Source: Oscillospiraceae bacterium
Lineage (GTDB): Bacteria; Bacillota; Clostridia; Oscillospirales; Ruminococcaceae
Direction: 5' to 3'
NCBI GenBank assembly: GCA_900768735.1
Contig: CAAGDZ010000316.1
Span: forward strand, 1 to 15,055
DNA: 15,055 bases
Shown here: piece after piece, positions 1 through 7,602 of the stretch
How positions within the stretch are numbered: position 1 is the stretch's first letter
Layout: every line of letters begins with the position of its first letter
Position numbers and translations under genes: made by a program
The notes under the pieces: generated by a model
Seen by the model: the letters and a program-made list of their open reading frames with translations, nothing else
What the model was told of the DNA's origin: nothing
The model's database searches: none

Positions 1-1120
1 CGAACGAAGCGAAGTCCTCGCTGTACAGCGTATACGGAGAGGTTACGCCTGCGTTGATGATGTTGCCCTTGTAGAGCTTGAGCTTTACATCACCGGTTAC
101 AGCCTCCTGTGTCTTGTCAACAAAAGCGTCCATAGCTTCTCTTAAGGGTGTGTACCACTGTCCGTTGTAAACAAGGTCTGCGTACTTCTGTGCAAGGCCG
201 TACTTGTAGTGCTGTGTTTCCTTATCAAGGCAGATTGTTTCAAGTACCTCGTGTGCATGATAGAGGATTGTACCGCCGGGGGTTTCGTATACGCCTCTTG
301 ACTTCATACCTACAAGTCTGTTTTCAACTACATCGAAAAGACCGATACCGTTTTCGCCACCGAGCTTGTTTAATGTCTTGATAAGCTTTACGCCGTCCAT
401 TTCCTCACCGTCAAGCGCTGTGGGGATACCCTTTTCAAAGTGGATTGTTATGTATGTCGGCTTGTCGGGAGCCTGCTCGGGAGAAACGCCGAGCTCTAAG
501 AAGCCGGGCTTGTTGTACTGAGGCTCGTTTGCGGGGTCCTCAAGGTCAAGACCCTCGTGTGACAGATGCCAGAGGTTCATATCCTTTGAGTAGTTTGTCT
601 CGCGGGTAATCTTGATGGGGACGTTGTGCGCCTCGGCATACTCTATTTCCTGTTCTCTGGACTTTATATCCCAGATTCTCCAGGGAGCGATTATTTCAAG
701 GTTAGGTGCGAGTGCCTTAATTGTGAGCTCAAAACGTACCTGGTCGTTGCCCTTGCCGGTGCAGCCGTGGCAGATAGCGTCAGCGCCCTCTTTCTTAGCG
801 ATTTCAACAAGTCTCTTTGCTATAGGAGGACGTGCAAAGGAAGTACCGAGCAGATAGCCCTCGTACTTTGCGCCAGCCTTTAAGGTCGGGAAAATAAAGT
901 CGTTTACAAACTCGTCCTGAATATCCTCGATATAAAGCTTTGAAGCGCCTGTCTTCTTTGCTCTTTCCTCAAGACCCACGATTTCGGAATCCTGACCTAC
1001 GTTTCCTGCTACGCAGATAACCTCACAGCCGGGATAATTTTCATGCAGCCAGGGGATGATTATTGATGTATCAAGTCCGCCTGAATAAGCAAGGATAATT
1101 TTTTTGATTTCTTTTGCCAT
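1..1120 (-). CDS. argG: Argininosuccinate synthase, 3' end cut by the window
   Basis: It joins citrulline and aspartate with ATP to form argininosuccinate, the next-to-last step of arginine synthesis, in the cytoplasm. The reading frame from ATG at 1118-1120 runs open to the left edge and gives 373 residues, so roughly 30 residues of the usual 400 or so are missing. The N-terminal pyrophosphatase-type P-loop AYSGGLDTS is at residues 11-19. The nucleotide/citrulline-binding block HGCTGKGNDQVRFE is present; the usual HGAT reads HGCT here. The start is supported by an AGAAAGGA ribosome site about 11 bases upstream. The gene is transcribed away from the XRE regulator at 1362. Its leader holds a short GGAGC/GCTCC hairpin and the upstream region holds repeated TG(A/C)ATATTAT motifs that may be arginine-repressor boxes (inference). 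argH would be expected beyond the left edge. Confidence 0.96.
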   Translation of the reverse strand, partial: MAKEIKKIILAYSGGLDTSIIIPWLHENYPGCEVICVAGNVGQDSEIVGLEERAKKTGASKLYIEDIQDEFVNDFIFPTLKAGAKYEGYLLGTSFARPPIAKRLVEIAKKEGADAICHGCTGKGNDQVRFELTIKALAPNLEIIAPWRIWDIKSREQEIEYAEAHNVPIKITRETNYSKDMNLWHLSHEGLDLEDPANEPQYNKPGFLELGVSPEQAPDKPTYITIHFEKGIPTALDGEEMDGVKLIKTLNKLGGENGIGLFDVVENRLVGMKSRGVYETPGGTILYHAHEVLETICLDKETQHYKYGLAQKYADLVYNGQWYTPLREAMDAFVDKTQEAVTGDVKLKLYKGNIINAGVTSPYTLYSEDFASF

Positions 1121-1185
1121 TTTTGTGACCGTTCCTTTCTATTTATGGAGCCGCGCTCCTTAAAGTAAATTAACCAACATTGAAT

Positions 1186-1213
1186 ATTATACACATTTTG
1201 TGTAATTTGTCAA
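1186..1213 (-). promoter_or_regulatory. Promoter of argG
   Basis: On the minus strand, TTGACA (1208-1213) and TATAAT (1186-1191) are separated by 16 bp, an almost ideal sigma-A promoter firing into argG about 65 bp downstream. The -10 box overlaps TGAATATTATACA (1181-1193), which resembles one arm of an ArgR/AhrC box, so repression by arginine is plausible but not shown. Confidence 0.8.
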
Positions 1214-1234
1214 GCAATTTTATACAGAATAGTG

Positions 1235-1264
1235 CATAATATACTGCATATCCTGCATATTATG
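1235..1264. promoter_or_regulatory. Imperfect palindrome between divergent promoters, possible ArgR-type operator
   Basis: CATAATAT (1235-1242) and ATATTATG (1257-1264) form 8-bp inverted arms around a 14-nt spacer, with an extra TGCATA inside. The right arm read as TGCATATTATG resembles TGAATATTATA at the argG -10 box. The site lies between the argG -35 and the promoter of the 1362 gene, where it could affect both. The assignment to ArgR is a guess from AT-rich half-site similarity. Confidence 0.35.
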
Positions 1265-1297
1265 TGAATTTTCGCGAATTTTGATGTATTTTTTTAA

Positions 1298-1326
1298 TTG
1301 ACAATCGGCAAAAGCGGTTATATAAT
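1298..1326 (+). promoter_or_regulatory. Promoter of the XRE-family gene at 1362
   Basis: TTGACA (1298-1303), a 17-bp spacer and TATAAT (1321-1326) make a perfect sigma-A consensus on the plus strand. The transcript would start about 25 bases before the ATG. Confidence 0.85.
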
Positions 1327-1361
1327 AGAGGTATAGTAAAAATCAGAGGTAATACATAGAT

Positions 1362-1757
1362 ATGGAATTAAAAGAAAAACTGGAAATTCTGATAAAGCGA
1401 AACGAGTATAAAAAAGCGGATTTTGCATCGGCTCTGGGTATAACCTACCGTGCGCTTGCAAACTATATCAGCGGAAACCGTACGCCGAGAGAAAAGATAG
1501 TAAACGACATGGCGGCCCTGCTCGGAGTGTCAGAAAAGACTCTTACGGACGACAATGAAAACCTTGTCTTATCCTCACAGGAAAAGCTGTATTTTTACGG
1601 CAGCTCGGACAGGGCTGTGCTTGACAACGCCGACGATATACTTAAATCCATTGACGGACTTTTAAGCTCTCCGGACTTTACCGAAAAGGACAAGACTGCG
1701 TTTTTCAACTGCGTCTCGGAAAAATATTTTGCGTCAAAAGCAAAAAATCAGAAATAA
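1362..1757 (+). CDS. XRE-family helix-turn-helix protein, 131 aa
   Basis: A predicted cytoplasmic DNA-binding regulator. Residues about 4-60 form an HTH_3/Cro-C1-type fold: ADFASALGITYRALANYISG reads as the turn and recognition helix, followed by TPREKIVNDMAALLGVS, the usual closing helices. The remaining 70 residues are charged, mostly helical, and match no ligand domain I recognise. An AGAGGT ribosome site precedes the ATG and the promoter is a perfect consensus. It diverges from argG and runs in the same direction as the metal-resistance genes. The cadC promoter starts four bases after its stop, and no terminator is visible between them. Its target is unknown; self-regulation is common in this family. 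There is no sign that it belongs to a phage. Confidence 0.8.
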   Translation: MELKEKLEILIKRNEYKKADFASALGITYRALANYISGNRTPREKIVNDMAALLGVSEKTLTDDNENLVLSSQEKLYFYGSSDRAVLDNADDILKSIDGLLSSPDFTEKDKTAFFNCVSEKYFASKAKNQK

Positions 1758-1761
1758 CCTA

Positions 1762-1790
1762 TTGACAATTTCAAAAATCAGTATTATAAT
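1762..1790 (+). promoter_or_regulatory. Promoter of the cadC-cadA metal-resistance genes
   Basis: TTGACA (1762-1767), 17 bp, TATAAT (1785-1790): a perfect consensus promoter. It is followed immediately by an inverted repeat that looks like an ArsR/SmtB operator, which suggests repression by blocking RNA polymerase. Confidence 0.85.
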
Positions 1791-1798
1791 ACAAACAG

Positions 1799-1814
1799 TT
1801 GAACAAATGTTCAA
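1799..1814 (+). promoter_or_regulatory. Operator for the CadC-like repressor
   Basis: TTGAACAAATGTTCAA has perfect 7-bp inverted arms around a 2-bp centre. It lies just after the -10 box, at about the transcription start, and before the cadC ribosome site (AAAGAGG). Operators of ArsR/SmtB zinc/cadmium sensors are typically TTGAA/TTCAA-type palindromes over the promoter, so autorepression is the likely role. Confidence 0.7.
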
Positions 1815-1829
1815 ACGAAAGAGGTTAAA

Positions 1830-2201
1830 ATGAAAACTTCAGATGAAAACAAGGCTGTGCCCACCTGCTCGGCGAATATAATACATGACGAGACAGTCGC
1901 TTTTGTAAAGTCGGGTATGCTTGAAAAAGAGCAGTTTGAAAAGCTGTCGATGTTCTTCAAGGCTATCAGCGACGAAACAAGAATAAAGATTCTGTATTCT
2001 CTCTCTCGCTCAAAGATGTGCGTGTGTGACCTCGCGGCTCTGCTCGACATGACCGTGTCTGCTATCTCACATCAGCTGAGGGTGCTAAAGCAGGCGGAGC
2101 TTGTCAAAAGTGAAAAGCAAGGCAAGGTGGTATACTACACGCTGAGTGACGACCATGTAAACACGGTGTTCAGCAACGCCTTGGAGCATATTATGGAATA
2201 A
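1830..2201 (+). CDS. cadC: CadC-like ArsR/SmtB metal-sensing repressor
   Basis: A predicted homodimeric winged-helix repressor that leaves DNA when it binds Cd, Pb or Zn. In 123 residues it has the N-terminal Cys13, the KMCVCDLA motif in the metal-sensing helix (Cys64 and Cys66), and the recognition helix around VSAISHQLRVLKQAELV (76-92). At the C-terminus, Asp107, His109, His120 and Glu123 have exactly the D-x-H-x10-H-x2-E spacing of the alpha-5 zinc site of SmtB/CadC. Both the cysteine-rich alpha-3N site and the alpha-5 site therefore appear intact, as in staphylococcal CadC, though only one N-terminal Cys is seen. It starts at ATG 1830 after AAAGAGG and is followed by the P-type ATPase it probably controls. 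A paired cadC-type role is more likely than arsenic sensing because the neighbour is a metal ATPase. Confidence 0.88.
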   Translation: MKTSDENKAVPTCSANIIHDETVAFVKSGMLEKEQFEKLSMFFKAISDETRIKILYSLSRSKMCVCDLAALLDMTVSAISHQLRVLKQAELVKSEKQGKVVYYTLSDDHVNTVFSNALEHIME

Positions 2202-2207
2202 GAAAAA

Positions 2208-2236
2208 ACAACGGAGATTTTTCTCCTGTTTTTTTG
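2208..2236 (+). terminator. Weak terminator or attenuator between cadC and cadA
   Basis: GGAGA (2213-2217), TTTT loop, TCTCC (2222-2226) form a short 5-bp stem that can be extended by CAA/GTT with one bulge, followed by a run of T (2229-2236). It sits seven bases after the cadC stop. It could reduce read-through, so that cadA is expressed mainly from read-through transcripts or from its own promoter. Confidence 0.45.
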
Positions 2237-2243
2237 GACTAAC

Positions 2244-2270
2244 ATTTGAACATTTACTCAAATATTCAAA
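2244..2270 (+). promoter_or_regulatory. Second metal-repressor operator, upstream of cadA
   Basis: ATTTGA (2244-2249) and TCAAAT (2258-2263) form inverted arms, and TTTGAA (2245-2250) pairs alternatively with TTCAAA (2265-2270). The CTCAAATATTCAAA stretch resembles known CadC-box halves. It lies directly before the cadA ribosome site (AGAGAGGAAA), so the ATPase gene may have its own repressor contact. Confidence 0.55.
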
Positions 2271-2285
2271 AGAGAGGAAATATTT

Positions 2286-4376
2286 ATGGAAAAAAGTTAT
2301 ATCCTGAGCGGACTTGACTGTGCGCACTGCGCAGAGGAGATAAGAAGCACCGTCGCAGGCTCGGATTTTGCCGCTGACGCAAAGCTGAATTTTATCAGCA
2401 AAGAGCTTACGGTTACAACCGAGAGAAAAATAAGCGACGAAGAACTTAAAAAGAAGATAACAAGGATAGTAAAGCGGCTGGAGCCTAATGTCGAGGTAAT
2501 GGAAAAATCCGAGTACAGCGAGCAGAAGGTAAGCTACACAGCCGACATTGTAAAAATCATAATCACCGCTGCTTTGTTCATAGCTGCGTTTATTGTAGAA
2601 AAGACGGTCGGCACGGAAAATCTCGCCGTATACATCGGCATACTGTGCGCGTACGGAATTTCCTTTATAATAAACGCCTTCCCTGTTGCCGTGACATCGG
2701 TAAAATCGATAGCTGCAAAAAATTTCTTCAATGAAAACACGCTGATGCTTATAGCAAGCATAGGCGCGATAGTCCTCGGAGAATACGAAGAAGCGGTTGC
2801 GGTTATGCTGTTTTACACCGTCGGCGAGTTCTTCCAGTCGATGGCGGTAAACAAATCCCGCAGGAGTATATCCGCGCTTATCAAGACAAAGCCTGAGACC
2901 GCCGAGCTTTTGTCCGACGGAGAGTATATAACGGTAGCGCCCGAAAGCGTACCGACCGGCTCGGTTATCCGTGTAAAGGCGGGCGAAAAAATCCCGCTTG
3001 ACGGCATAATTTTAAGCGGCAATACCTCTATAGATACCTCTGCCCTCACAGGCGAGAGCCTCCCCCGCGACGTCGGTGAAGGCGACAGCGTACCCGCGGG
3101 CGCGATAAATCTGTCGGGCGTTATCACGGTAAAGACCACCGCCGAGTTTACCGACAGTACATTGTACAAAATGCTGAAAATGGTAGAGACGGCAGTCGAG
3201 AAAAAGACAAAGACAGAAAACTTTATCTCGGTATTCGCCCGCTATTATACGCCTATAGTCGTGCTTGCGGCGCTTGTCGTAGCCGTTGTACCGTCGCTGT
3301 TTACCGGCTTTGACTTTGCAACATGGGTACAAAGGGCGCTGATTTTCCTTGTTATATCCTGCCCCTGTGCACTGGTTATATCCGTCCCGCTCGGATATTT
3401 TGCGGGTATAGGCAAAGCATCATCCAAAGGTATACTGATAAAGGGCAGCAACTATCTTGAAGCTATATCAAAGGCAAAGGCGGTGCTGTTTGACAAGACA
3501 GGTACACTTACCAAGGGCAGCTTTGAAGTAAGAAAAATAAACGCCGAAGAAATATCCGACAGCGAGCTTTTAATGTACGCCGCCTATGCCGAAAGCGCGT
3601 CAAATCACCCTATCGCCCTGTCGGTCACCAAGGCTTATAACAAGGATATAGACCGCACAGCGATAGACAGCTGTGAAGAAATCGCAGGCAAAGGCATAAA
3701 GGCGGTTATAAACGGCAAAGAAATCCTCTGCGGAAATATGCGGCTGCTCGCCGACTACGGCATCTCCTGCCTTGAAGCTGACGGAACGTCGCTGTATATG
3801 GCGATTGACGGAAAATACGCGGGAAATATAATAATTTCCGACACACCAAAGGAAGAATCCGCGGCGGCGGTAAAATACCTCAAGGGCAAAGGCATACGCG
3901 TAATTATGCTGACAGGCGACAACAAAGCCGCAGCAAAAGCCGCGGCTGATGAAATAGGTATTGATGAATATTATCCCGAGCTTTTGCCGCAGGATAAGAG
4001 CCGTATCACCGAGCAGGTGAAAAACGAGCTCGGCGGCGAGCGTGTAATATTCGTCGGCGACGGAATAAACGACGCACCCGTAATTGCCGCGGCGGATATA
4101 GGTATCGCGATGGGCGGCAGCGGCGCAGACAGCGCAATCGAAACCGCGGACGCGGTACTGATGAAGGACAGTCCCGCACAGCTTATTGATGCTTTTGCGA
4201 TAAGCAGAAAAACAAACAGAATCGTAATTCAGAATATCGTCTTTGCGCTTGGTGTAAAGCTTATTGTTCAGGTGCTGGGCATTATAGGAATAGCGAATAT
4301 GTGGGCGGCTGTCTTTGCAGATGTCGGCGTATCGATAATAGCGATACTGAACTCGCTCAGACTGCTCAGAAAATGA
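2286..4376 (+). CDS. cadA: Heavy-metal P1B-type ATPase (Zn/Cd/Pb exporter)
   Basis: It pumps divalent soft metals out across the inner membrane using ATP. In 696 residues the domains are: an N-terminal heavy-metal-associated domain with GLDCAHC (Cys12, Cys15); a first membrane helix bundle (about 86-190); the actuator domain with TGES (255-258); the transport-site CPC motif (359-361); the phosphorylation loop DKTGT (Asp403); the nucleotide domain with the SASNHP histidine (His441), TGDN (543-546) and GDGINDAP (591-598); and the last helices with Lys658 and Asp679. That Lys-Asp pair, 21 residues apart near the end, is the Zn2+/Cd2+/Pb2+ (P1B-2) signature and argues against a copper pump. A single HMA domain is normal. 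ATG 2286 follows AGAGAGGAAA. The stop overlaps the end of convergent dprA by 11 bp. Induction by metal via the upstream repressor is likely. Confidence 0.95.
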   Translation: MEKSYILSGLDCAHCAEEIRSTVAGSDFAADAKLNFISKELTVTTERKISDEELKKKITRIVKRLEPNVEVMEKSEYSEQKVSYTADIVKIIITAALFIAAFIVEKTVGTENLAVYIGILCAYGISFIINAFPVAVTSVKSIAAKNFFNENTLMLIASIGAIVLGEYEEAVAVMLFYTVGEFFQSMAVNKSRRSISALIKTKPETAELLSDGEYITVAPESVPTGSVIRVKAGEKIPLDGIILSGNTSIDTSALTGESLPRDVGEGDSVPAGAINLSGVITVKTTAEFTDSTLYKMLKMVETAVEKKTKTENFISVFARYYTPIVVLAALVVAVVPSLFTGFDFATWVQRALIFLVISCPCALVISVPLGYFAGIGKASSKGILIKGSNYLEAISKAKAVLFDKTGTLTKGSFEVRKINAEEISDSELLMYAAYAESASNHPIALSVTKAYNKDIDRTAIDSCEEIAGKGIKAVINGKEILCGNMRLLADYGISCLEADGTSLYMAIDGKYAGNIIISDTPKEESAAAVKYLKGKGIRVIMLTGDNKAAAKAAADEIGIDEYYPELLPQDKSRITEQVKNELGGERVIFVGDGINDAPVIAAADIGIAMGGSGADSAIETADAVLMKDSPAQLIDAFAISRKTNRIVIQNIVFALGVKLIVQVLGIIGIANMWAAVFADVGVSIIAILNSLRLLRK

Positions 4377-5850
4377 CGTAGCTGTTGCCCGGTCCGCAGG
4401 CGATTTTGCCGTCAATCTCAAGGTCGGCAAGAGCCTCGGTAAGTGCGCCGAAATCGTTGCAGACATTTGACAGAAGATAATCGAGAGTAGCTCCGTTTTC
4501 TTCCCTTATGACATGAAGTAGCTTATCCGACAGACTGCTGTCGGGTGCGGCTTCGGTCTTAGAAGAAGCGGAGCTTTTTTCTGCCGTGCCGCTGTTTTCG
4601 GTAACACTTTCCGATGTTTCATTATCTGACAGCTTTTCTGCCGGTTTTTTACGTTTTTTCTTCATAAAGCTTTCGGGGGTCACCGTGCTGTAGTCCAGCT
4701 CCTTTGACTTGTCCGACTCAACCTTTATTTTAAAGCGCGGGGCGTCCTTTGCCTTTGCCCTGACGCTTTTCGGAGTTTCGGTATGCTCTGCGGGTTTTGC
4801 ACTGCTCTGCACAGCCTTATCCTGCTTTTCGCCTGACTCGGAATATATGTCAGGCTTTTTATTATCCGTCGTTTCAGCCGGCTTTCCGACGAGAACTTCT
4901 TCCCTGCCGTTTTCCTCTTCCTGCGACATTCCGGAGAAATAGCTCAGCTTGTCCTTGTCAAGAAAAGCGGAGTCAATCATATCACGGTATGCACCGTAAA
5001 ACTCGTTGATTATATCGTAAAAATCATAAACGGGGTGCGCTCCGTCACGGAGATATTTGATTATTTTGCTGTAATTCGGGTTCAGCGTATCGGGCGGCAT
5101 AGTGAAGAACAAATCCCTGTCCTGCTCAAAGGCGTGGTTTGCCGTCAGCATACTTCCGCTTTTATTATCCGCACCGATAACAACGGTAGCGTACGACAAG
5201 CCGGAAATAATGCGGTTTCTGAACTTGAAATACTCCGCACAGCAGCCGCAGTCGGGCAGAAGCTCGGATACGACTGCACCGCCGGACTGCTTTATCCGCT
5301 TTCTGAGATTAAAGGAGTTTTTCGGATAGTCAACCGTAATACCGCAGGCAAGCACCGCAACGGTAGGCGTATTACTGTTTACCGCCTCGCTGTGCGCTAT
5401 GCTGTCTATACCGTGTGCAAATCCGCTTACTAAAACCACCTTGCATCTTGCAAGCGCGCCGCATATATTTACGGCAAGCTTAGTACCATAATCATCGGGG
5501 TCGCGCGGTCCTACAACCGAAACAGACAAGCGCTTGTCAAGACAGCCTATATCACCGTCAACAAACAGAACGGTCGGCGGGTTGAAGATATTTTTCAGCA
5601 TAACGGGATACTTCGGGTCGTCAATCGTTATTATATGTATCCTGTTTTTGCGGCAATAATCAATTATCATTTCCGAGGTCTGCATAGACGCTGATTCGGC
5701 GTTTTTATAGCGGTTAGGCGGGAGCTGGCTCAAATCGCCGCCGGATATTTTCTCCGCCGCCTTCTGCGCAGAGCCGTAATAGCGTATCACTTCATGTATT
5801 TTCGGATTTCCTCCGCCGAAAATCTGCAAAAGATAAAGATAATTCTTCAT
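4366..5850 (-). CDS. dprA: DNA-processing protein DprA with a long disordered linker
   Basis: DprA binds incoming single-stranded DNA during natural transformation and loads RecA onto it. The Rossmann-like core lies at about 70-285: VVGPRDPDDYG (112-122, usual form SRxxxxYG), SGFAHGID (142-149), AVLACGITVDYP (165-176), FKFRNRIISGLS (208-219, normally FPxRNRII), and SGSMLTANHA (231-240). The N-terminal 60 residues resemble the usual helical domain. The C-terminal 50 residues (about 442-494) look like the winged-helix/DML1 domain. Between them lie about 130 low-complexity residues rich in Lys, Glu, Ser and Pro (311-440), so the protein is much longer (494 aa) than the usual 280-370. The start follows AAAGGTG. 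It lies downstream of the acyl-CoA synthetase terminator and I see no clear promoter of its own. It converges on cadA and overlaps it by 11 bp. Confidence 0.92.
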   Translation of the reverse strand: MKNYLYLLQIFGGGNPKIHEVIRYYGSAQKAAEKISGGDLSQLPPNRYKNAESASMQTSEMIIDYCRKNRIHIITIDDPKYPVMLKNIFNPPTVLFVDGDIGCLDKRLSVSVVGPRDPDDYGTKLAVNICGALARCKVVLVSGFAHGIDSIAHSEAVNSNTPTVAVLACGITVDYPKNSFNLRKRIKQSGGAVVSELLPDCGCCAEYFKFRNRIISGLSYATVVIGADNKSGSMLTANHAFEQDRDLFFTMPPDTLNPNYSKIIKYLRDGAHPVYDFYDIINEFYGAYRDMIDSAFLDKDKLSYFSGMSQEEENGREEVLVGKPAETTDNKKPDIYSESGEKQDKAVQSSAKPAEHTETPKSVRAKAKDAPRFKIKVESDKSKELDYSTVTPESFMKKKRKKPAEKLSDNETSESVTENSGTAEKSSASSKTEAAPDSSLSDKLLHVIREENGATLDYLLSNVCNDFGALTEALADLEIDGKIACGPGNSYVIF

Positions 5851-5860
5851 AGCGCACCTT

Positions 5861-5899
5861 TAAAAAATCGCCGCAGCTACTAAAAATAGCGCGGCGATT
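5861..5899 (-). terminator. Rho-independent terminator of the acyl-CoA synthetase operon
   Basis: On the minus strand, AATCGCCGC and GCGGCGATT (9-bp arms, 5891-5899 and 5866-5874) are joined by a smaller GCTA/TAGC stem and followed by TTTT. It begins 17 bases after the synthetase stop and ends 11 bases before the dprA start codon. Confidence 0.9.
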
Positions 5900-5915
5900 G
5901 TACTATCTGAAATGC

Positions 5916-7577
5916 TTACTTCTTATTGTTGTCCTCGTTGCGAATCTGTACACGTCTGATTTTACCGCTGATTGTCTTGGGGAGCTCGTCTACGAACTCA
6001 ACAATTCTCGGATATTTATACGGAGCGGTGTTTTTCTTAACGTAGTTCTGAAGCTCCTTTTTCAGCTCCTCTGACGCTGTATAACCTCTTGCAAGGACGA
6101 TGGTTGCCTTTACTACCTGTCCTCTTATCGGGTCGGGAGCGCCTGTAACGGCACATTCAAGTACGGACGGGTGCTGAATAAGAACGCTCTCAATCTCAAA
6201 GGGTCCTATGCGGTAGCCGCTCGCCTTGATAACATCATCGTTTCTGCCGACATACCAGAAATAGCCGTCCTCGTCCTTCCATGCGGTATCGCCCGTATGG
6301 TAAAGTCCGTCGTGCCATGCCTCGTCTGTAAGCTCCTCATCGCGGTAATAGCAGTCAAACAAGCCGTCCTTACCTCTCTCGGCGCGAACGACAATTTCGC
6401 CTACCTCGCCTACGGGTACGGGATTTCCGTCCTCGTCAACTACGTCTACATCATAAAGCGGTGTGGGCTTGCCCATCGAGCCGGGCTTCGGGGTCATGCC
6501 GACGAGGTTTGCAAGAAGCGCGGTAGACTCGGTCTGACCGAATGCTTCCATGAGCTTGAGACCGGTAAATTCGAGCCACTTGTTGTATACCTCGGGGTTG
6601 AGTGCCTCGCCCGCGATAGCCGAATATTTAAGGCTTGAAAGGTCATAGTTTTCAAGACCCTCTTTTATAAAGAAGCGGAACATTGTCGGAGGTGCGCAGA
6701 AAGAGGTTATTTTGTAGTCCTGCATAATTCTGAGCATATCCGTAGGGATAAACTTATCAAAGTCGTAAACGAATACGCATGAGCCGACCGACATCTGTCC
6801 GAACAGCTTGCCCCATGCCGCCTTGCCCCAGCCTGTATCGGAAATGGTAAGGTGGATGCCGTCGGGGTCAACATTCTGCCAGTGTGCGGCAGTCTGGATA
6901 TGGCAAAGAGCGTATCTGTGATTCTGTACAACCATCTTGGGATAGCCGGTAGTACCCGAGGTGAAATAAAGCAGCATATACTCGTGCGAGTCGGTCTGTA
7001 CACGCTCCATAGTCTCGGGCATCTTCTGAATTTCATCATCAAAGGAAATCCAGCCGTCCTTGTGACCGTTCGCGATAAACTTGCAAAGATGAATGTTCAT
7101 CTCCGCCTCGGCCTCGTCTACATACTTTTCAATGTCGGGGTTGTAGCCTGTGCAGACTATAGCCTTTACATCAGCACGTTCAAAGCGATAGGTAAAATCG
7201 TGAGTAGTAAGTAAGTGTGTAGCGGGAATTGCAACGGCGCCGAGCTTTATAAGTCCGATAATAGCAATCCAGAACTGGTAATTTCTTTTAAGCACCAGCA
7301 TAACCTTGTCGCCCTTTTTGATACCGTGTGCGGCAAAGAGGTTTGCTGCCTGTGTAGACAGCTTTGAAAGCTGTGAGTAGGTAAAATCGTGACGGTTTTC
7401 CTGCAAATCGATGTGAATAAGCGCTCTCCTGTCAGGCTCCAGCTCGCCGAACTTATCGATTATATCATAACCGAAGTTATAATTGTCGGGGCAGTTAAGC
7501 TCAAACTTATTCAGTATGCCGTTTTCGTCGAATCCTTCGTTTACAAATCTTTTGTAATAATCCTTTACTTGTTCCAT
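5916..7577 (-). CDS. AMP-forming acyl-CoA synthetase, medium/branched-chain (MACS) type
   Basis: It activates a carboxylic acid to acyl-AMP and then acyl-CoA. In 553 residues all adenylate-forming motifs are visible: the phosphate loop YFTSGTTGYPK (204-214), AFGQTES (345-351), YHTGD (426-430), the hinge block GRNDDVIKASGYRIGP starting at 444, and the catalytic lysine in PKTISGKIRR (Lys539). The VNEGFDENG-like N-terminus and the GWGKAAWGKLFGQ stretch resemble the medium-chain/methylbutyryl-CoA synthetases of anaerobes and archaea rather than Acs acetyl-CoA synthetase (about 650 aa), but the substrate cannot be read from sequence. The ATG follows GGAAGGAAAAG. It lies 25 bp downstream of an XRE-cupin regulator in a two-gene operon closed by a strong terminator, and fatty or aromatic acid use controlled by that regulator is the likely arrangement. 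Confidence 0.92.
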   Translation of the reverse strand: MEQVKDYYKRFVNEGFDENGILNKFELNCPDNYNFGYDIIDKFGELEPDRRALIHIDLQENRHDFTYSQLSKLSTQAANLFAAHGIKKGDKVMLVLKRNYQFWIAIIGLIKLGAVAIPATHLLTTHDFTYRFERADVKAIVCTGYNPDIEKYVDEAEAEMNIHLCKFIANGHKDGWISFDDEIQKMPETMERVQTDSHEYMLLYFTSGTTGYPKMVVQNHRYALCHIQTAAHWQNVDPDGIHLTISDTGWGKAAWGKLFGQMSVGSCVFVYDFDKFIPTDMLRIMQDYKITSFCAPPTMFRFFIKEGLENYDLSSLKYSAIAGEALNPEVYNKWLEFTGLKLMEAFGQTESTALLANLVGMTPKPGSMGKPTPLYDVDVVDEDGNPVPVGEVGEIVVRAERGKDGLFDCYYRDEELTDEAWHDGLYHTGDTAWKDEDGYFWYVGRNDDVIKASGYRIGPFEIESVLIQHPSVLECAVTGAPDPIRGQVVKATIVLARGYTASEELKKELQNYVKKNTAPYKYPRIVEFVDELPKTISGKIRRVQIRNEDNNKK

Positions 7578-7602
7578 ATTTACTTTTCTTTTCCTTCCGA
7601 AA

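Noticed and set aside
1121..1361. T-box or riboswitch leader for argG
   Set aside because: The leader from the mapped promoter is only about 60 bases and has no T-box motif or specifier stem.
3600..4466. 288-aa frame antisense to cadA
   Set aside because: It is a shadow of the P-type ATPase codon pattern; the sense frame has all family motifs.
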